Made by a program: the position numbers and the translations under genes. Under the pieces are notes generated by a model, which was given only the letters and a program-made list of their open reading frames with translations, did no database searches and was not told the origin of the DNA. A stretch of 64,000 nucleotides of DNA, taken from NCBI GenBank assembly GCA_964650705.1, contig CAZYUJ010000003.1:62001-126000 (forward strand). The letters are read 5' to 3'. Position 1 is the stretch's first letter, and each line of letters opens with the position of its first letter. This stretch comes from Faeciplasma sp964650705 (GTDB taxonomy: Bacteria; Bacillota; Clostridia; Oscillospirales; Ruminococcaceae). Shown in pieces: positions 41,954-50,675 of this stretch.

Positions 41954-41982
41954 ATTATATCATAGCAAGGATTAAATGTAAA
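41954..41982 (-). promoter_or_regulatory. Promoter of the structured RNA, extended -10
   Basis: On the minus strand, TTTACA (41977-41982), a 17-nt spacer ending in TGA, and TATAAT (41954-41959). The predicted start near 41947 coincides with the left edge of the hairpin. Confidence 0.85.
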
Positions 41983-41983
41983 G

Positions 41984-42013
41984 AAAAAAAGGAACCCGTT
42001 CGGGGTTCCCTTT
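41984..42013 (-). terminator. Terminator of the nucleotidyltransferase gene
   Basis: On the minus strand, GGGAACCCC/GGGTTCC then TTTTTTT, just after the stop at 42024. The next promoter starts immediately after it. Confidence 0.88.
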
Positions 42014-42023
42014 AAAATCCTGT

Positions 42024-42908
42024 TTAGAACAGCTTTTCGGGATAGGTTCCGTTTGAGTGAAGCTCGCGGAGCTTATTCTCAACGTCTTCCTTATCAGCCT
42101 TATAGGTCATCCCGAACCACTTATCGGTCGAAGGAACAGACTTGACGGTCAGCTCGCCCGAATCTATCATATCGCCGACCATCGTGGGGAGCAAGCACTC
42201 CGCCTTGATCTGATCGGGGGTCAATGCCTTGAGGAAATCCTCAAAATACTTTGTCATGCTCTCAAGTGTTTCGGGATTGAAGCCCCAGAAGTTCATCGAA
42301 ACCTCGGCGTCGGGATCGACCTCGCCCTCGGGACAAACGATCTTATCCCCCTCGGGAAGGATTCCGCCCGTTTCATCGACCTTTATGAGCAAGCCGTTTT
42401 CAACCTTACAGATGCCTCTTGTAACAGCGCCGTTTTCGCTGACGGTGTTCTTCAAAATATAGGGAACGATAGCCGCTTCGCCCTTGCCCGAAATTTTTTC
42501 GAGAATGCCATACATTATCTTATATGCCTCAGCGCCGTAATAGTCGTCGGCATTGATGGTGGCAAAAGGCTCGGTGAGATATTCCTTTGCACACAAAACA
42601 GCGTGAGTCGTGCCAAAAGGCTTTTCGCGGTCAGCGGGAACCAAGTACCAATCGGGGAGCTTTGTGAAATCCTGAACGGCATACTCGACCTTAACAAGAC
42701 CCTCGATCTTTTTACCGATACTTTCCTTTACTGTCGGGATCATTTCCTCTTTCAAAATGAATACGACCTTTGTAAATCCGGCTTTAATAGCGTCATAGAT
42801 GGAATATTCCATCAACATTTCGCCGTTGGGGCCGACGTTCGAGATCTGCTTGTCGCCGCCGAAGCGGGAGCCGAGACCTGCTGCAAGGATCAAAAGTGTT
42901 GCGTTCAT
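42024..42908 (-). CDS. NDP-sugar (nucleotidyl)transferase family protein
   Basis: This 294-residue sugar-1-phosphate nucleotidyltransferase has a Rossmann-like fold. The signature LILAAGLGSRFGGDKQISNVGPNGEMLMEYSIYDAI covers the nucleotide-binding GXGXR loop. A FATINADDYYG motif supplies the metal-binding Asp near residue 110. It would activate a phosphosugar (or similar) with NTP; the substrate is not evident and no partner genes are near. ATG 42908 has GAAGG upstream. The longer in-frame extension enters a REP palindrome and is rejected. Confidence 0.82.
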   Translation of the reverse strand: MNATLLILAAGLGSRFGGDKQISNVGPNGEMLMEYSIYDAIKAGFTKVVFILKEEMIPTVKESIGKKIEGLVKVEYAVQDFTKLPDWYLVPADREKPFGTTHAVLCAKEYLTEPFATINADDYYGAEAYKIMYGILEKISGKGEAAIVPYILKNTVSENGAVTRGICKVENGLLIKVDETGGILPEGDKIVCPEGEVDPDAEVSMNFWGFNPETLESMTKYFEDFLKALTPDQIKAECLLPTMVGDMIDSGELTVKSVPSTDKWFGMTYKADKEDVENKLRELHSNGTYPEKLF

Positions 42909-42953
42909 AAAAATGCCTTCTTTCATAAGGATTTTGATCTGATAGCGTTGTTC

Positions 42954-42975
42954 GGGCGACCACACAGGGTCGCCC
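42954..42975 (-). repeat. REP palindrome
   Basis: GGGCGAC-CACACAGG-GTCGCCC; identical to the one at 36297 in opposite orientation. Confidence 0.85.
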
Positions 42976-43002
42976 TTGCGCGCATAACAACCAAGTGGAA
43001 GG

Positions 43003-43024
43003 GGGCGGACCTGTGTGTCCGCCC
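43003..43024 (+). repeat. REP palindrome
   Basis: GGGCGGA-CCTGTGTG-TCCGCCC. Confidence 0.85.
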
Positions 43025-43050
43025 GATCTGTGCGCCGAAGGCGCAGTATC

Positions 43051-43116
43051 GCGAGGCGTGGTTTTGCGGCGGCAAAACGAGTGCCGAGCGATAACGTCGG
43101 CGCGAAGCGCCGACAC
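43051..43116 (+). repeat. Structured intergenic element, copy 5
   Basis: GCGAGGCGTGG, inner hairpin TTTTGCGGCGGCAAAA, CGAGTGCCGAGCGATAAC, tail hairpin GTCGGCGCGAAGCGCCGAC. It is preceded by TGCGCCGAAGGCGCA. The 560-nt gap 42909-43468 holds this copy, three REP palindromes and the aroF promoter, but no gene. Confidence 0.88.
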
Positions 43117-43205
43117 CGCTTTGGCTTTGCAAATAACGGCGTCAGTGAAAAAAGTGCGGCTTTGCGACAGCAAAATTCTCAAAATTCCTTCACAAACGCC
43201 ACCCC

Positions 43206-43227
43206 GGTTGACCACACAGGGTCAACC
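43206..43227 (-). repeat. REP palindrome with AT-containing stem
   Basis: GGTTGAC-CACACAGG-GTCAACC: the stem differs from the others at several paired positions while the loop is unchanged. Confidence 0.85.
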
Positions 43228-43354
43228 TCTCGTCGTCTCAATTCTATCACAAAAAACAGCCGCTTGCAATATGAATTTAGCCATAAAACAGATAACAATG
43301 TGTGCCAATTTTAGCTTTAATGCATAAAAGCTTTAAAGTGTGAAACATTTTCTC

Positions 43355-43383
43355 TTGACAACGCTTTAACACAGTGATATAAT
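43355..43383 (+). promoter_or_regulatory. SigA promoter of the aromatic operon
   Basis: TTGACA (43355-43360), a 17-nt spacer ending in TGA, and TATAAT (43378-43383): consensus plus extended -10. A leader of about 80 nt with a weak GGGAA/TTCCC hairpin precedes aroF; no T-box or leader peptide was recognised. Confidence 0.9.
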
Positions 43384-43468
43384 CACACCATATATTATAA
43401 TAGGGAAGAATTTTTAATGTTGTGAAGATTCCCTTTTATTGAAGTATAACCGAAAGGAAGTTATAAAA

Positions 43469-44473
43469 ATGATTGTAATTTTGAAGCAGAATACCGACCA
43501 GATGCAGCTTGACCGCCTTATCACATGGCTCAAAAATTCGGGTGTGGACGTTCACACCTCTGTCGGTCAGTCTCAGACTATTTTGGGTCTTATCGGTAAT
43601 ACCCAGCACATCGACATCGACCTTATCTCTCAGCTTGATATCGTTGAAGACGTTCGCCGTGTTCAGGAGCCCTATAAGAACGCAAACCGCAAGTTCCATC
43701 CCAACGACACCGTCATCAAGATCAACGAAAACGTTTCGATCGGCGGTGGAAACCTGACCCTGATCGCCGGCCCTTGCTCGGTTGAGTCGGAAGAACAGAT
43801 CTGCGCTATCGCAGAAGCGGTCAAAAAGAGCGGCGCTAACCTCTTGAGAGGCGGTGCATACAAGCCCCGTACCTCGCCCTATTCCTTCCAAGGCTTGAGA
43901 ACCGAAGGCTTGCGCTTGCTGTCGCTTGCAAAGAAGCAAACGGGACTTCCTATCGTTACTGAAATTATGGACATCTCCCAGCTTGACGGCTTCGAAGACG
44001 TTGACGTTATTCAGGTCGGCGCAAGAAATATGCAAAATTTTGAGCTTTTGAAGGCTTTGGGTACAACAAGAAAGCCCATCCTCTTGAAGAGAGGTCTTTC
44101 GTCTACATATGAAGAGCTTTTGATGAGTGCTGAATACATCATGGCAGGCGGCAACGATCAGGTCATGCTCTGCGAACGAGGCATCAGAACCTTCGAGACC
44201 TATACAAGAAACACTCTTGACGTTGCGGCAATTCCCGTTTTGAAGCAGCTTTCTCACCTTCCCGTCATCATCGACCCCAGCCACTCGGCAGGAAAGTCGG
44301 CGCTTGTCGATCCTTTGTCCTGTGCCGCAGTTGCAGCAGGAGCTGACGGACTTATTATCGAGGTTCATAACGACCCTGCTCACGCACTTTGTGACGGCCC
44401 TCAGTCCATCAAGCCCGAAGTATTTGATGCTTTGGCAAAGAAGCTTGCTGTCATCAAGGAAGCAACGAGATAA
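43469..44473 (+). CDS. aroF: 3-deoxy-7-phosphoheptulonate synthase (DAHP synthase), type I-beta
   Basis: This enzyme condenses phosphoenolpyruvate and erythrose-4-phosphate, committing carbon to aromatics. The 334-residue protein has an N-terminal ferredoxin-like regulatory domain (about 1-75) and the barrel with LIAGPCSVES near residue 100, LLRGGAYKPRTSPYSFQG near 132 and DPSHSAGK near 270. This is the B. subtilis/Thermotoga-like type with an N-terminal allosteric domain. ATG 43469 follows AAAGGAAG. First gene of the operon; it overlaps tyrA by 1 nt. Confidence 0.96.
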   Translation: MIVILKQNTDQMQLDRLITWLKNSGVDVHTSVGQSQTILGLIGNTQHIDIDLISQLDIVEDVRRVQEPYKNANRKFHPNDTVIKINENVSIGGGNLTLIAGPCSVESEEQICAIAEAVKKSGANLLRGGAYKPRTSPYSFQGLRTEGLRLLSLAKKQTGLPIVTEIMDISQLDGFEDVDVIQVGARNMQNFELLKALGTTRKPILLKRGLSSTYEELLMSAEYIMAGGNDQVMLCERGIRTFETYTRNTLDVAAIPVLKQLSHLPVIIDPSHSAGKSALVDPLSCAAVAAGADGLIIEVHNDPAHALCDGPQSIKPEVFDALAKKLAVIKEATR

Positions 44474-45306
44474 TGACTGTCGGAATGGTCGGATTGGGCC
44501 TTATCGGCGGCTCAATCGTAAAAAGTGTGCGTAAATATACCGACAGTATAATTTTCGGCACCGATTTGGATAAAAAAACGCTTGAAATTGCGATAAAAGA
44601 GGGGACGCTTAACGGCGAGCTGACCTCAGAAAATATGAGAGATTGCGACATCGTGATGGTTGCTATACCGCCAACGGCGACAAAAAAGTGGATCGAAGCG
44701 AATGCAAAAAAACTTAAGGGGACAACTTTAGTTGACCTTTGCGGTGTCAAGCGCTTTATCTGTGATGCGGCTTTGCCTTTGTCAAAAGAGCACGGCTTTT
44801 GCTTCGTCGGCGGACACCCTATGGCGGGCAAAGAGGTTTCGGGTTATGAAAACGCATCGGCGGAGCTGTTCAAAAATGCCTCGATGATATTGACTCCGGA
44901 AGACGTTTGTGAGGACAAGATCAATCGGCTCAAGGAATTTTTTATAAGCCTCGGCTTTGGAAGGGTCACACTTTCGACTCCCGATGAGCACGACGCAATA
45001 ATCTCCTATACCTCACAGCTTGCACACATCGCATCAAACGCATATATAAAATCGCCCTCAGCACAAAGACAGATGGGCTTTTCCGCGGGAAGCTATAAGG
45101 ATCTTACCCGTGTTGCGAAGCTTGATGCGAAGCTTTGGACAGAGCTTTTTTCCTGTAACCGTGATTATGTCACCGAGGAGCTAAGGGTTCTCATCGGGAA
45201 TTTGAACGAGTATCTTTCGGCGCTTGAATCGGGCGACGATAGGCTTCTAGAGGAGCTTTTGCAAAAGGGAAGAGATTTGAAGCTGTCGGCTGACGGCAAC
45301 CGCTGA
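44473..45306 (+). CDS. tyrA: Prephenate dehydrogenase
   Basis: This enzyme converts prephenate to 4-hydroxyphenylpyruvate for tyrosine. The 277-residue protein starts with the NAD(P)-binding loop VGMVGLGLIGGSIVKS and has the substrate motifs GGHPMAGKEVSGYENA near residue 118 and TSQLAHIASNAY near 180. There is no chorismate mutase or ACT domain. Start and stop codons overlap aroF (TAATG). A structured repeat element separates it from aroB. Confidence 0.95.
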   Translation: MTVGMVGLGLIGGSIVKSVRKYTDSIIFGTDLDKKTLEIAIKEGTLNGELTSENMRDCDIVMVAIPPTATKKWIEANAKKLKGTTLVDLCGVKRFICDAALPLSKEHGFCFVGGHPMAGKEVSGYENASAELFKNASMILTPEDVCEDKINRLKEFFISLGFGRVTLSTPDEHDAIISYTSQLAHIASNAYIKSPSAQRQMGFSAGSYKDLTRVAKLDAKLWTELFSCNRDYVTEELRVLIGNLNEYLSALESGDDRLLEELLQKGRDLKLSADGNR

Positions 45307-45310
45307 GGCG

Positions 45311-45378
45311 GAGCGAGCCGTGGTTGCGCGAAGCGCAACGAGTGGCGAGCGATCGTGTCGGTGCGAAGCGCCGACACC
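45311..45378 (+). repeat. Structured intergenic element, copy 6 (inside the operon)
   Basis: GCGAGCCGTGG, inner hairpin TTGCGCGAAGCGCAA, CGAGTGGCGAGCGATC, tail GTCGGTGCGAAGCGCCGAC. The GGC/GCC pair of other copies is swapped to GCC/GGC here, a compensatory change. Confidence 0.88.
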
Positions 45379-45406
45379 TTATTTTCACACGAAAGGTTAA
45401 TTTTAT

Positions 45407-46474
45407 ATGGCAAGTGTTATAAATGTTGAAGCAAATAAGAAATATGATGTTGTTGTCGGCTCGGGACTTTTGAACTCCTGCGGTGAGATGATAAAGGCGA
45501 TAACCGGCGTTTGCCGTGCCGCTGTCATCACCGACTCGAACGTGTCGAAGCTTTATTTGGACAGAGTTATGAAAAACCTCGTTAAATCGGGGTTTGAAAC
45601 AGACAGTTTTGAATTTAAAGCCGGCGAAAGCTCGAAAAACATTGAAACACTTTCCGAAATACTTGAATTTTTGGCTGCAAACAATTATACCAGAACCGAT
45701 ATTATCGTAGCCTTGGGCGGCGGTGTCGTCGGTGATATTGCGGGATTTGCGGCGTCTGTATATTTAAGAGGAGTGCGCTTTGTCCAGCTCCCGACAACGA
45801 TGCTCGCAATGGTCGATTCATCCGTCGGCGGAAAAACAGCCATCGACCTTCGGGCAGGCAAAAACTTAGCCGGCGCATTCTATCAGCCTGAGATCGTTTT
45901 GGCTGACACCGACACACTTAAGACACTCAATAAAGAAGAGCTTGCGAACGGCTATGCCGAATCCATAAAATACGGTGCGATCTTCGATAAAGAGCTGTTT
46001 GAGCTTTTTGACAGCGAAATATCCGACGAAATGCTCGAAAAAGCTATCGCTAAGTGTGTTGAGCACAAGGCAAGAGTCGTTAAAAACGACGAATTTGATC
46101 ACGGTGAGCGAAAGCTCCTCAATTTGGGGCACACCATCGGCCACGCTATCGAAAATTGCTCGGGATACACCATCCCTCACGGTCACGCTGTTGCTATGGG
46201 CATGGCGATGATCGCAAGAGCAAGTGAGAAAATGGGCAAGTGTGAGGTCGGAACTGCCGAAAAGATCGAAAAGATGCTTATTAAACACAATTTGCCTATT
46301 GATTGCCCCCCATATGAGGATAAAGAGCTTTACTTCGCCGCCTTGGGCGACAAAAAGCGTGAGGGCGGATATATAACCTTGATAATCCCTTCCGAAATAG
46401 GCAAGAGTATACTATATAAAGAAGAGGTTGAAAATCTTATCAAATATATTTCCCTTGGCAAGAAAGGCGAATGA
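45407..46474 (+). CDS. aroB: 3-dehydroquinate synthase
   Basis: This NAD+- and metal-dependent cyclase makes 3-dehydroquinate from DAHP. The 355-residue protein has VALGGGVVGDIAGFAASVYLRG near residue 105, QLPTTMLAMVDSSVGGKTAID near 130 and the metal site ELANGYAESIKYG...LNLGHTIGHAIE (residues 180-250), with the expected Glu and His ligands. ATG 45407 follows AAAGG at the usual distance. Confidence 0.97.
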   Translation: MASVINVEANKKYDVVVGSGLLNSCGEMIKAITGVCRAAVITDSNVSKLYLDRVMKNLVKSGFETDSFEFKAGESSKNIETLSEILEFLAANNYTRTDIIVALGGGVVGDIAGFAASVYLRGVRFVQLPTTMLAMVDSSVGGKTAIDLRAGKNLAGAFYQPEIVLADTDTLKTLNKEELANGYAESIKYGAIFDKELFELFDSEISDEMLEKAIAKCVEHKARVVKNDEFDHGERKLLNLGHTIGHAIENCSGYTIPHGHAVAMGMAMIARASEKMGKCEVGTAEKIEKMLIKHNLPIDCPPYEDKELYFAALGDKKREGGYITLIIPSEIGKSILYKEEVENLIKYISLGKKGE

Positions 46475-46476
46475 TA

Positions 46477-47730
46477 ATGAATTTGAAGATAAGACCTTCG
46501 AGGCTTGAGGGGCTTGTTCCCGCTATCGGCTCGAAGTCGGATATACACAGACTGCTCATTCTGAGCGCACTTTGTGATACCGAAACGGTTATTGAAGGCG
46601 TTACCGAGTGTGACGACGTTTTGGCGACCGCCTCTTGCCTGCGCTCATTGGGCGCTCAGGTGGACATGCTCGGGCGTGAAGCAAAAGTTACTCCTTTTGA
46701 AAAAGCCAACTGCGGCGTAACGCTTGATTGCGGTGAGTCGGGCTCGACACTTCGGTTTTTGCTCCCTGTTGCGGCGGCGGTTTCCGAAAACGTGAGCTTT
46801 GTCGGCTCGGGAAGACTTCCCGAACGTCCGATCGGTGAGCTTGTTGATGCAATGAAAGCAAACGGCGCAAAGTTTTCAAGCGATAAGCTTCCGCTTTGTG
46901 TTTCGGGCGAGCTTAAAGCGGGAAAATACACACTTCCCGGAAACGTCAGCTCACAATATGTTTCGGGGCTTTTGATGGCGCTTGCCGTAACCGAAGGCGA
47001 AAGCGAGATAGTTTTGACCTCGCCTTTGGAATCTGCTTCATATGTTAAAATGACGCTTTCATCTCTTGAAATCTTCGGCGCGACCGCATACGAAACGGAG
47101 CGAGGATATAAGGTGATCGGAAAGAAGAAGCTTTGCTCACCGAAGAGGATCTTAGCGGACGGCGACTGGTCGAACGCTTCGTTTTTCATCTGCTCATCAG
47201 CGATAAACGGCGAAACGACTGTTTCGGGGCTTGATCTTAATTCCGTTCAGGGCGACAAAAAGGTTTTGGATATGCTTAAAAGCTTCGGCGCAAGCGTCAA
47301 GACTCAAAACGGCGCTGTGACAGTATCAAGATCCGGGCTCAGGGGGACAAAAATCGACCTTACCGACACCCCTGATATGCTGCCTATCATGGCAGTTGTG
47401 GCATCGCAAGCTGACGGAAAGACAGAGTTTTGCGGTGCAAAAAGATTAAGACTTAAAGAAAGCGACCGCTTGCAAACGGTCGCAAACATGATAAATTCGC
47501 TCGGCGGAGCTGCCGAGGTTTTGCCCGACGGGCTGATGGTATACCCGAAAAAGCTTTCGGGCGGAGTTGTGGACGGATGTAACGATCACAGAATCGTTAT
47601 GGCGGCGGCGATCGCTGCGGCTGTTGCCCAAGGCGAAACGGTAATTTTGGGTGCTGAAGCCGTCAACAAGTCCTATCCCAAGTTTTTTGAGGATTATGCG
47701 GCGCTCGGCGGAAGCTTTGATGTGATCTGA
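46477..47730 (+). CDS. aroA: 3-phosphoshikimate 1-carboxyvinyltransferase (EPSP synthase)
   Basis: This enzyme joins shikimate-3-phosphate and phosphoenolpyruvate. The 417-residue protein has the substrate motifs GSKSDIHRLLILSAL, DCGESGSTLRFLLPVAA near residue 90 and RLRLKESDRLQTVANMI near 325. The class I glyphosate-sensitivity motif LPGNVSSQYVSG is recognisable but diverged. ATG 46477 is preferred over ATG 46471 because of its distance from AAAGG. It overlaps or abuts the aroB stop. Confidence 0.96.
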   Translation: MNLKIRPSRLEGLVPAIGSKSDIHRLLILSALCDTETVIEGVTECDDVLATASCLRSLGAQVDMLGREAKVTPFEKANCGVTLDCGESGSTLRFLLPVAAAVSENVSFVGSGRLPERPIGELVDAMKANGAKFSSDKLPLCVSGELKAGKYTLPGNVSSQYVSGLLMALAVTEGESEIVLTSPLESASYVKMTLSSLEIFGATAYETERGYKVIGKKKLCSPKRILADGDWSNASFFICSSAINGETTVSGLDLNSVQGDKKVLDMLKSFGASVKTQNGAVTVSRSGLRGTKIDLTDTPDMLPIMAVVASQADGKTEFCGAKRLRLKESDRLQTVANMINSLGGAAEVLPDGLMVYPKKLSGGVVDGCNDHRIVMAAAIAAAVAQGETVILGAEAVNKSYPKFFEDYAALGGSFDVI

Positions 47731-47732
47731 GG

Positions 47733-47929
47733 TGCGTGCGGGGCGAAGCCCCGCCGCCCGAAGGGCGGCGCCCTGCCGCCGAAGGCGGCAGGGCTGATGC
47801 GTGAGCCGAAGGCTCACGCATCGGGATTCGCCCATAATGCGCGCCGAAGGCGCGCACTCCGAGCGGCGTGGTTTCGCCGAAGGCGAAACGAGTGCCGCGC
47901 GATAAGGTCGCTGCGAATGCGGCGACACC
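47733..47929 (+). repeat. Structured intergenic element, copy 7, with GC hairpin array
   Basis: The core at 47861-47929 is: GAGCGGCGTGG, inner hairpin TTTCGCCGAAGGCGAAA, CGAGTGCCGCGCGATA, tail GTCGCTGCGAATGCGGCGAC. Upstream are five GAAGG-loop hairpins (GCCGCCCGAAGGGCGGC, CTGCCGCCGAAGGCGGCAG, GCGTGAGCCGAAGGCTCACGC and others). It separates aroA from aroC without an obvious terminator. Confidence 0.87.
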
Positions 47930-47956
47930 TTTAACCAAACGAACCGAGGTGCAAAA

Positions 47957-49039
47957 ATGTCATCAACAACAGGAAACAAGCTGAAAATATCCATTTTCGG
48001 TGAATCTCACGGTGAGGCTGTCGGCGTTGTTATCGACGGACTTCCTGCCGGCTTTGAGATCGATTTTTCGGAGCTTGAGCGATTTATGAAGCGCCGTGCT
48101 CCCGGCGGAAAACTTGCGACCCCAAGGAAGGAAGCGGACGAGCCTAAGTTTTTATCGGGACTTCTTGACGGCGTAACAACAGGCTTTCCCATGTGTGCGA
48201 TAATTGAAAATACAAACACCCGTTCGGGCGATTATAAATTCAAAGAAACTCCCCGTCCTGCTCACGCTGACTATACGGCGGCTGTAAAATTCGGCGGATA
48301 TGCCGATATGCGCGGCGGCGGCCACTTTTCGGCAAGGCTGACAGCACCTATTTGCATCGCAGGCGGGATCGCCAAACAGCTTTTGGAGCAAAAGGGCATA
48401 TTTATCGGCGCGCATTTAAAGAGCGTTGGAGATATATGCGACGTTTCCTTCCCGCTTTACCCTGAAAAATGGCTGTTTGACGACGTTGCGAAAAAAGAAC
48501 TCGCCGTTATCGACACGCAAACGCTTGAAAATATGATATCACTTATCGAAGCTGTTCGTGCTGACGGCGACTCGATCGGAGGAACGGTTGAATGTGCCGT
48601 TATCGGCTTACCGGCAGGATTGGGAGAGCCGATGTTTGACGGAATCGAAAACCGACTTGCAAAAAACATCTTCGGCATCCCTGCCGTTAAGGGAATTGAG
48701 TTTGGTTCGGGGTTTGAGGGCTCGAAGCTCTTAGGCTCACAGAATAACGACGAATTTTGTGTTACTGACGGAAAAATCACGACAAAAACAAACAACTCGG
48801 GCGGAATCCAAGGCGGGATCACAAACGGTATGCCCGTTGTCTTCAGGGCGGCACTCAAGCCTACCCCCTCGATAGCAAGACCTCAGCAAACCGTCAACAT
48901 CTCAACGCTTGAAGAAACAACACTTGAAATTAAAGGCAGACACGACCCCTGTGTGGCAGTGAGAGCTGTTCCCGTGATAGAAGCGGTGACAGCGCTGACA
49001 CTTTTGGATATAATATTGGAGGATCAAAAATGGATTTAA
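47957..49039 (+). CDS. aroC: Chorismate synthase
   Basis: This enzyme eliminates phosphate from EPSP to give chorismate, using reduced flavin. The 360-residue protein begins with the signature GNKLKISIFGESHGEAVGVVIDGLPAG. It contains RPAHADYTAAVKFGGYADMRGGGHFSARLTAPI near residue 110 and RHDPCVAVRAVPVIEA near the C-terminus. It overlaps pheA by 10 nt. Confidence 0.97.
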   Translation: MSSTTGNKLKISIFGESHGEAVGVVIDGLPAGFEIDFSELERFMKRRAPGGKLATPRKEADEPKFLSGLLDGVTTGFPMCAIIENTNTRSGDYKFKETPRPAHADYTAAVKFGGYADMRGGGHFSARLTAPICIAGGIAKQLLEQKGIFIGAHLKSVGDICDVSFPLYPEKWLFDDVAKKELAVIDTQTLENMISLIEAVRADGDSIGGTVECAVIGLPAGLGEPMFDGIENRLAKNIFGIPAVKGIEFGSGFEGSKLLGSQNNDEFCVTDGKITTKTNNSGGIQGGITNGMPVVFRAALKPTPSIARPQQTVNISTLEETTLEIKGRHDPCVAVRAVPVIEAVTALTLLDIILEDQKWI

Positions 49040-50172
49040 AGGATATCAGAAAGAAAATTGATGCGATAGATGAAAAGCTTTTGCCCCTATTCTTGGAAAG
49101 AATGGAGCTTTCCCGCGAGGTCGCAGAATATAAAAAACAAAACAATATGTCGATCCTTAACAAGACCCGTGAGCGCGAGATCTTGAAGAATGTTATGGAG
49201 CAGGCAGGCGAGGATATGGAGCTTTATGCTCACCGCTTCTATTCCACCATTTTGGAGCTCAGCCGCGGCTATCAGGCAACGCTCATCCCCGAAAGCTCGG
49301 GCGTCAGAGCTGAGGTTGAAAAGGCAAAAGCCAATCAGAAGGGATCCTTCCCCCAGAACGGCGTTATCGCCTGTCAGGGCGTTGAGGGTGCATATGCCGC
49401 AATGGCTGCTGACAGAATGTTCCCAAGAGGAAATTTGGTATTCATGAAAACTTTTGAGGCTGTTTTTGACGCTGTTGAAAACGGACTTTGTCAGTTTGGC
49501 ATTTTGCCGATTGAAAACTCCTCTAACGGCTCGGTTCGTGCAACATATGACCTTCTTTTGAAGAAAAACGTCAAGATCGTCAGAAGCGAACGCCTTTGCA
49601 TCCGCCACGAGCTTTTGGCTAAACCCGGTGTTAAGCTCTCCAACATCAAGACGATATATTCTCACGATCAGGCTTTGGGTCAGTGCTCGAAATTCTTGAA
49701 ATCCTTGGGCGACAAGGTCAAGGTCGTCGCTGTTGACAACACCGCGATGGCGGCTGAAATGGTCGCAAACGGCACAGATAACACTGTTGCCGCGATCGCT
49801 TCGCACAATGCCGCTGACCTCTACGGATTACACGTCGTTGAATCGAACATCATGGATTCTGACAACAACTATACCCGTTTCGTATGTATTGCAAAGGATG
49901 CAGAGCTCTATCCCGGCGCAAATCACATCGGTCTTATTTTGGCACTCGAGCACAAGCCGGGCGCACTTTATGATATTCTTTCAAAGCTCGCAGCCTTCGA
50001 GGTCAACCTCATCAAGCTTGAATCCTGCCCGATCGTGGGACATGACTTCGAGTTTATGTTCTTCTTTGAGATGCAGGCAAGCGTTTTGGACTCCAAGGTG
50101 GTTTCGATGCTTGAGAGCATCGAGCAGAGCTCGGAGAGATTTGTGTTCTTGGGCAATTATCTGGAAGTTTAA
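49030..50172 (+). CDS. pheA: Bifunctional chorismate mutase / prephenate dehydratase
   Basis: This enzyme makes phenylpyruvate from chorismate in two steps. The 380-residue protein has an AroQ-type chorismate mutase (1-85: DIRKKIDAIDEKLLPLFLERMELS), a prephenate dehydratase (about 110-290: CQGVEGAYAAMAADRMFP, GILPIENSSNGSVRATYDLL, and NYTRFVCIA, whose Thr-Arg-Phe is catalytic) and a C-terminal ACT domain (about 297-380) with KLESCPI, the phenylalanine-sensing motif. Feedback inhibition by phenylalanine is therefore likely. It overlaps aroC. Confidence 0.96.
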   Translation: MDLKDIRKKIDAIDEKLLPLFLERMELSREVAEYKKQNNMSILNKTREREILKNVMEQAGEDMELYAHRFYSTILELSRGYQATLIPESSGVRAEVEKAKANQKGSFPQNGVIACQGVEGAYAAMAADRMFPRGNLVFMKTFEAVFDAVENGLCQFGILPIENSSNGSVRATYDLLLKKNVKIVRSERLCIRHELLAKPGVKLSNIKTIYSHDQALGQCSKFLKSLGDKVKVVAVDNTAMAAEMVANGTDNTVAAIASHNAADLYGLHVVESNIMDSDNNYTRFVCIAKDAELYPGANHIGLILALEHKPGALYDILSKLAAFEVNLIKLESCPIVGHDFEFMFFFEMQASVLDSKVVSMLESIEQSSERFVFLGNYLEV

Positions 50173-50675
50173 CTCTTTGCCAAAGGGGAAACCCCAGGAA
50201 GACAAGAAAGGACTCAATAGGAGGATGGTTCGTCATCGCCGTCCACACCGCAACAGCTCGAAAAACGACAAAGTCGTTTTTGTATGCCGACTGACAAAAG
50301 TACGGTCCGCATCGAGCTATACGTCGGCATTGTTTCCCCTTTGTATCCCCTTCCTGACCCTCTTTTCTCTCCTGCTGGCTTAGTCCCATGACTACTAATG
50401 CTAAAAAGGTGTTCTACTAAACTGCGGCAAGGTATATAAGCGCTTTCTTCACACAAAGCCACTCGGTCGCTCGTCAAACTTCCGAAGTCACTTGTGACTC
50501 GCTGTTCTTTGAAAAGATCGCGACAGCCGACCGCATTAGTATAAGCGGCATATGCTGACGCAGGTAGCTTATAAGGTGTCGCTCCGCGACGGATCCCCCC
50601 ACCCTTATTTCGGCTTCGCCGAAATTCTCCCTCCCCCAAGGGGGAGGGCATTTTATCACAAAGATGGTGAAACCT
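50173..50675. other. Gene-free gap between pheA and aroEK
   Basis: About 500 nt without a supportable gene. It holds a hairpin AAAAACGAC-AAA-GTCGTTTTT (50261-50281) that can terminate pheA transcription, and a C/G palindrome CTCCCTCCCCC/GGGGGAGGG close to aroEK. In between is unremarkable, non-repetitive sequence. It may separate the pathway into two transcripts, but I found no clear promoter here. Confidence 0.5.
50261..50281 (+). terminator. Candidate terminator after pheA
   Basis: AAAAACGAC/GTCGTTTTT with a 3-nt loop, 90 nt past the pheA stop. It shares its arms with the 105-bp repeat family hairpins. Confidence 0.6.

Noticed and set aside
43384..43468. T-box or tryptophan/tyrosine attenuator before aroF
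   Set aside because: The leader is only about 80 nt, with no T-box bulge (TGGNACC), no specifier loop, no Tyr/Trp/Phe-rich leader peptide and no clear terminator.
43436..44383. A long minus-strand frame antisense to aroF
   Set aside because: The + strand encodes a complete DAHP synthase with all motifs and a good ribosome-binding site; the antisense frame has no recognisable domain.
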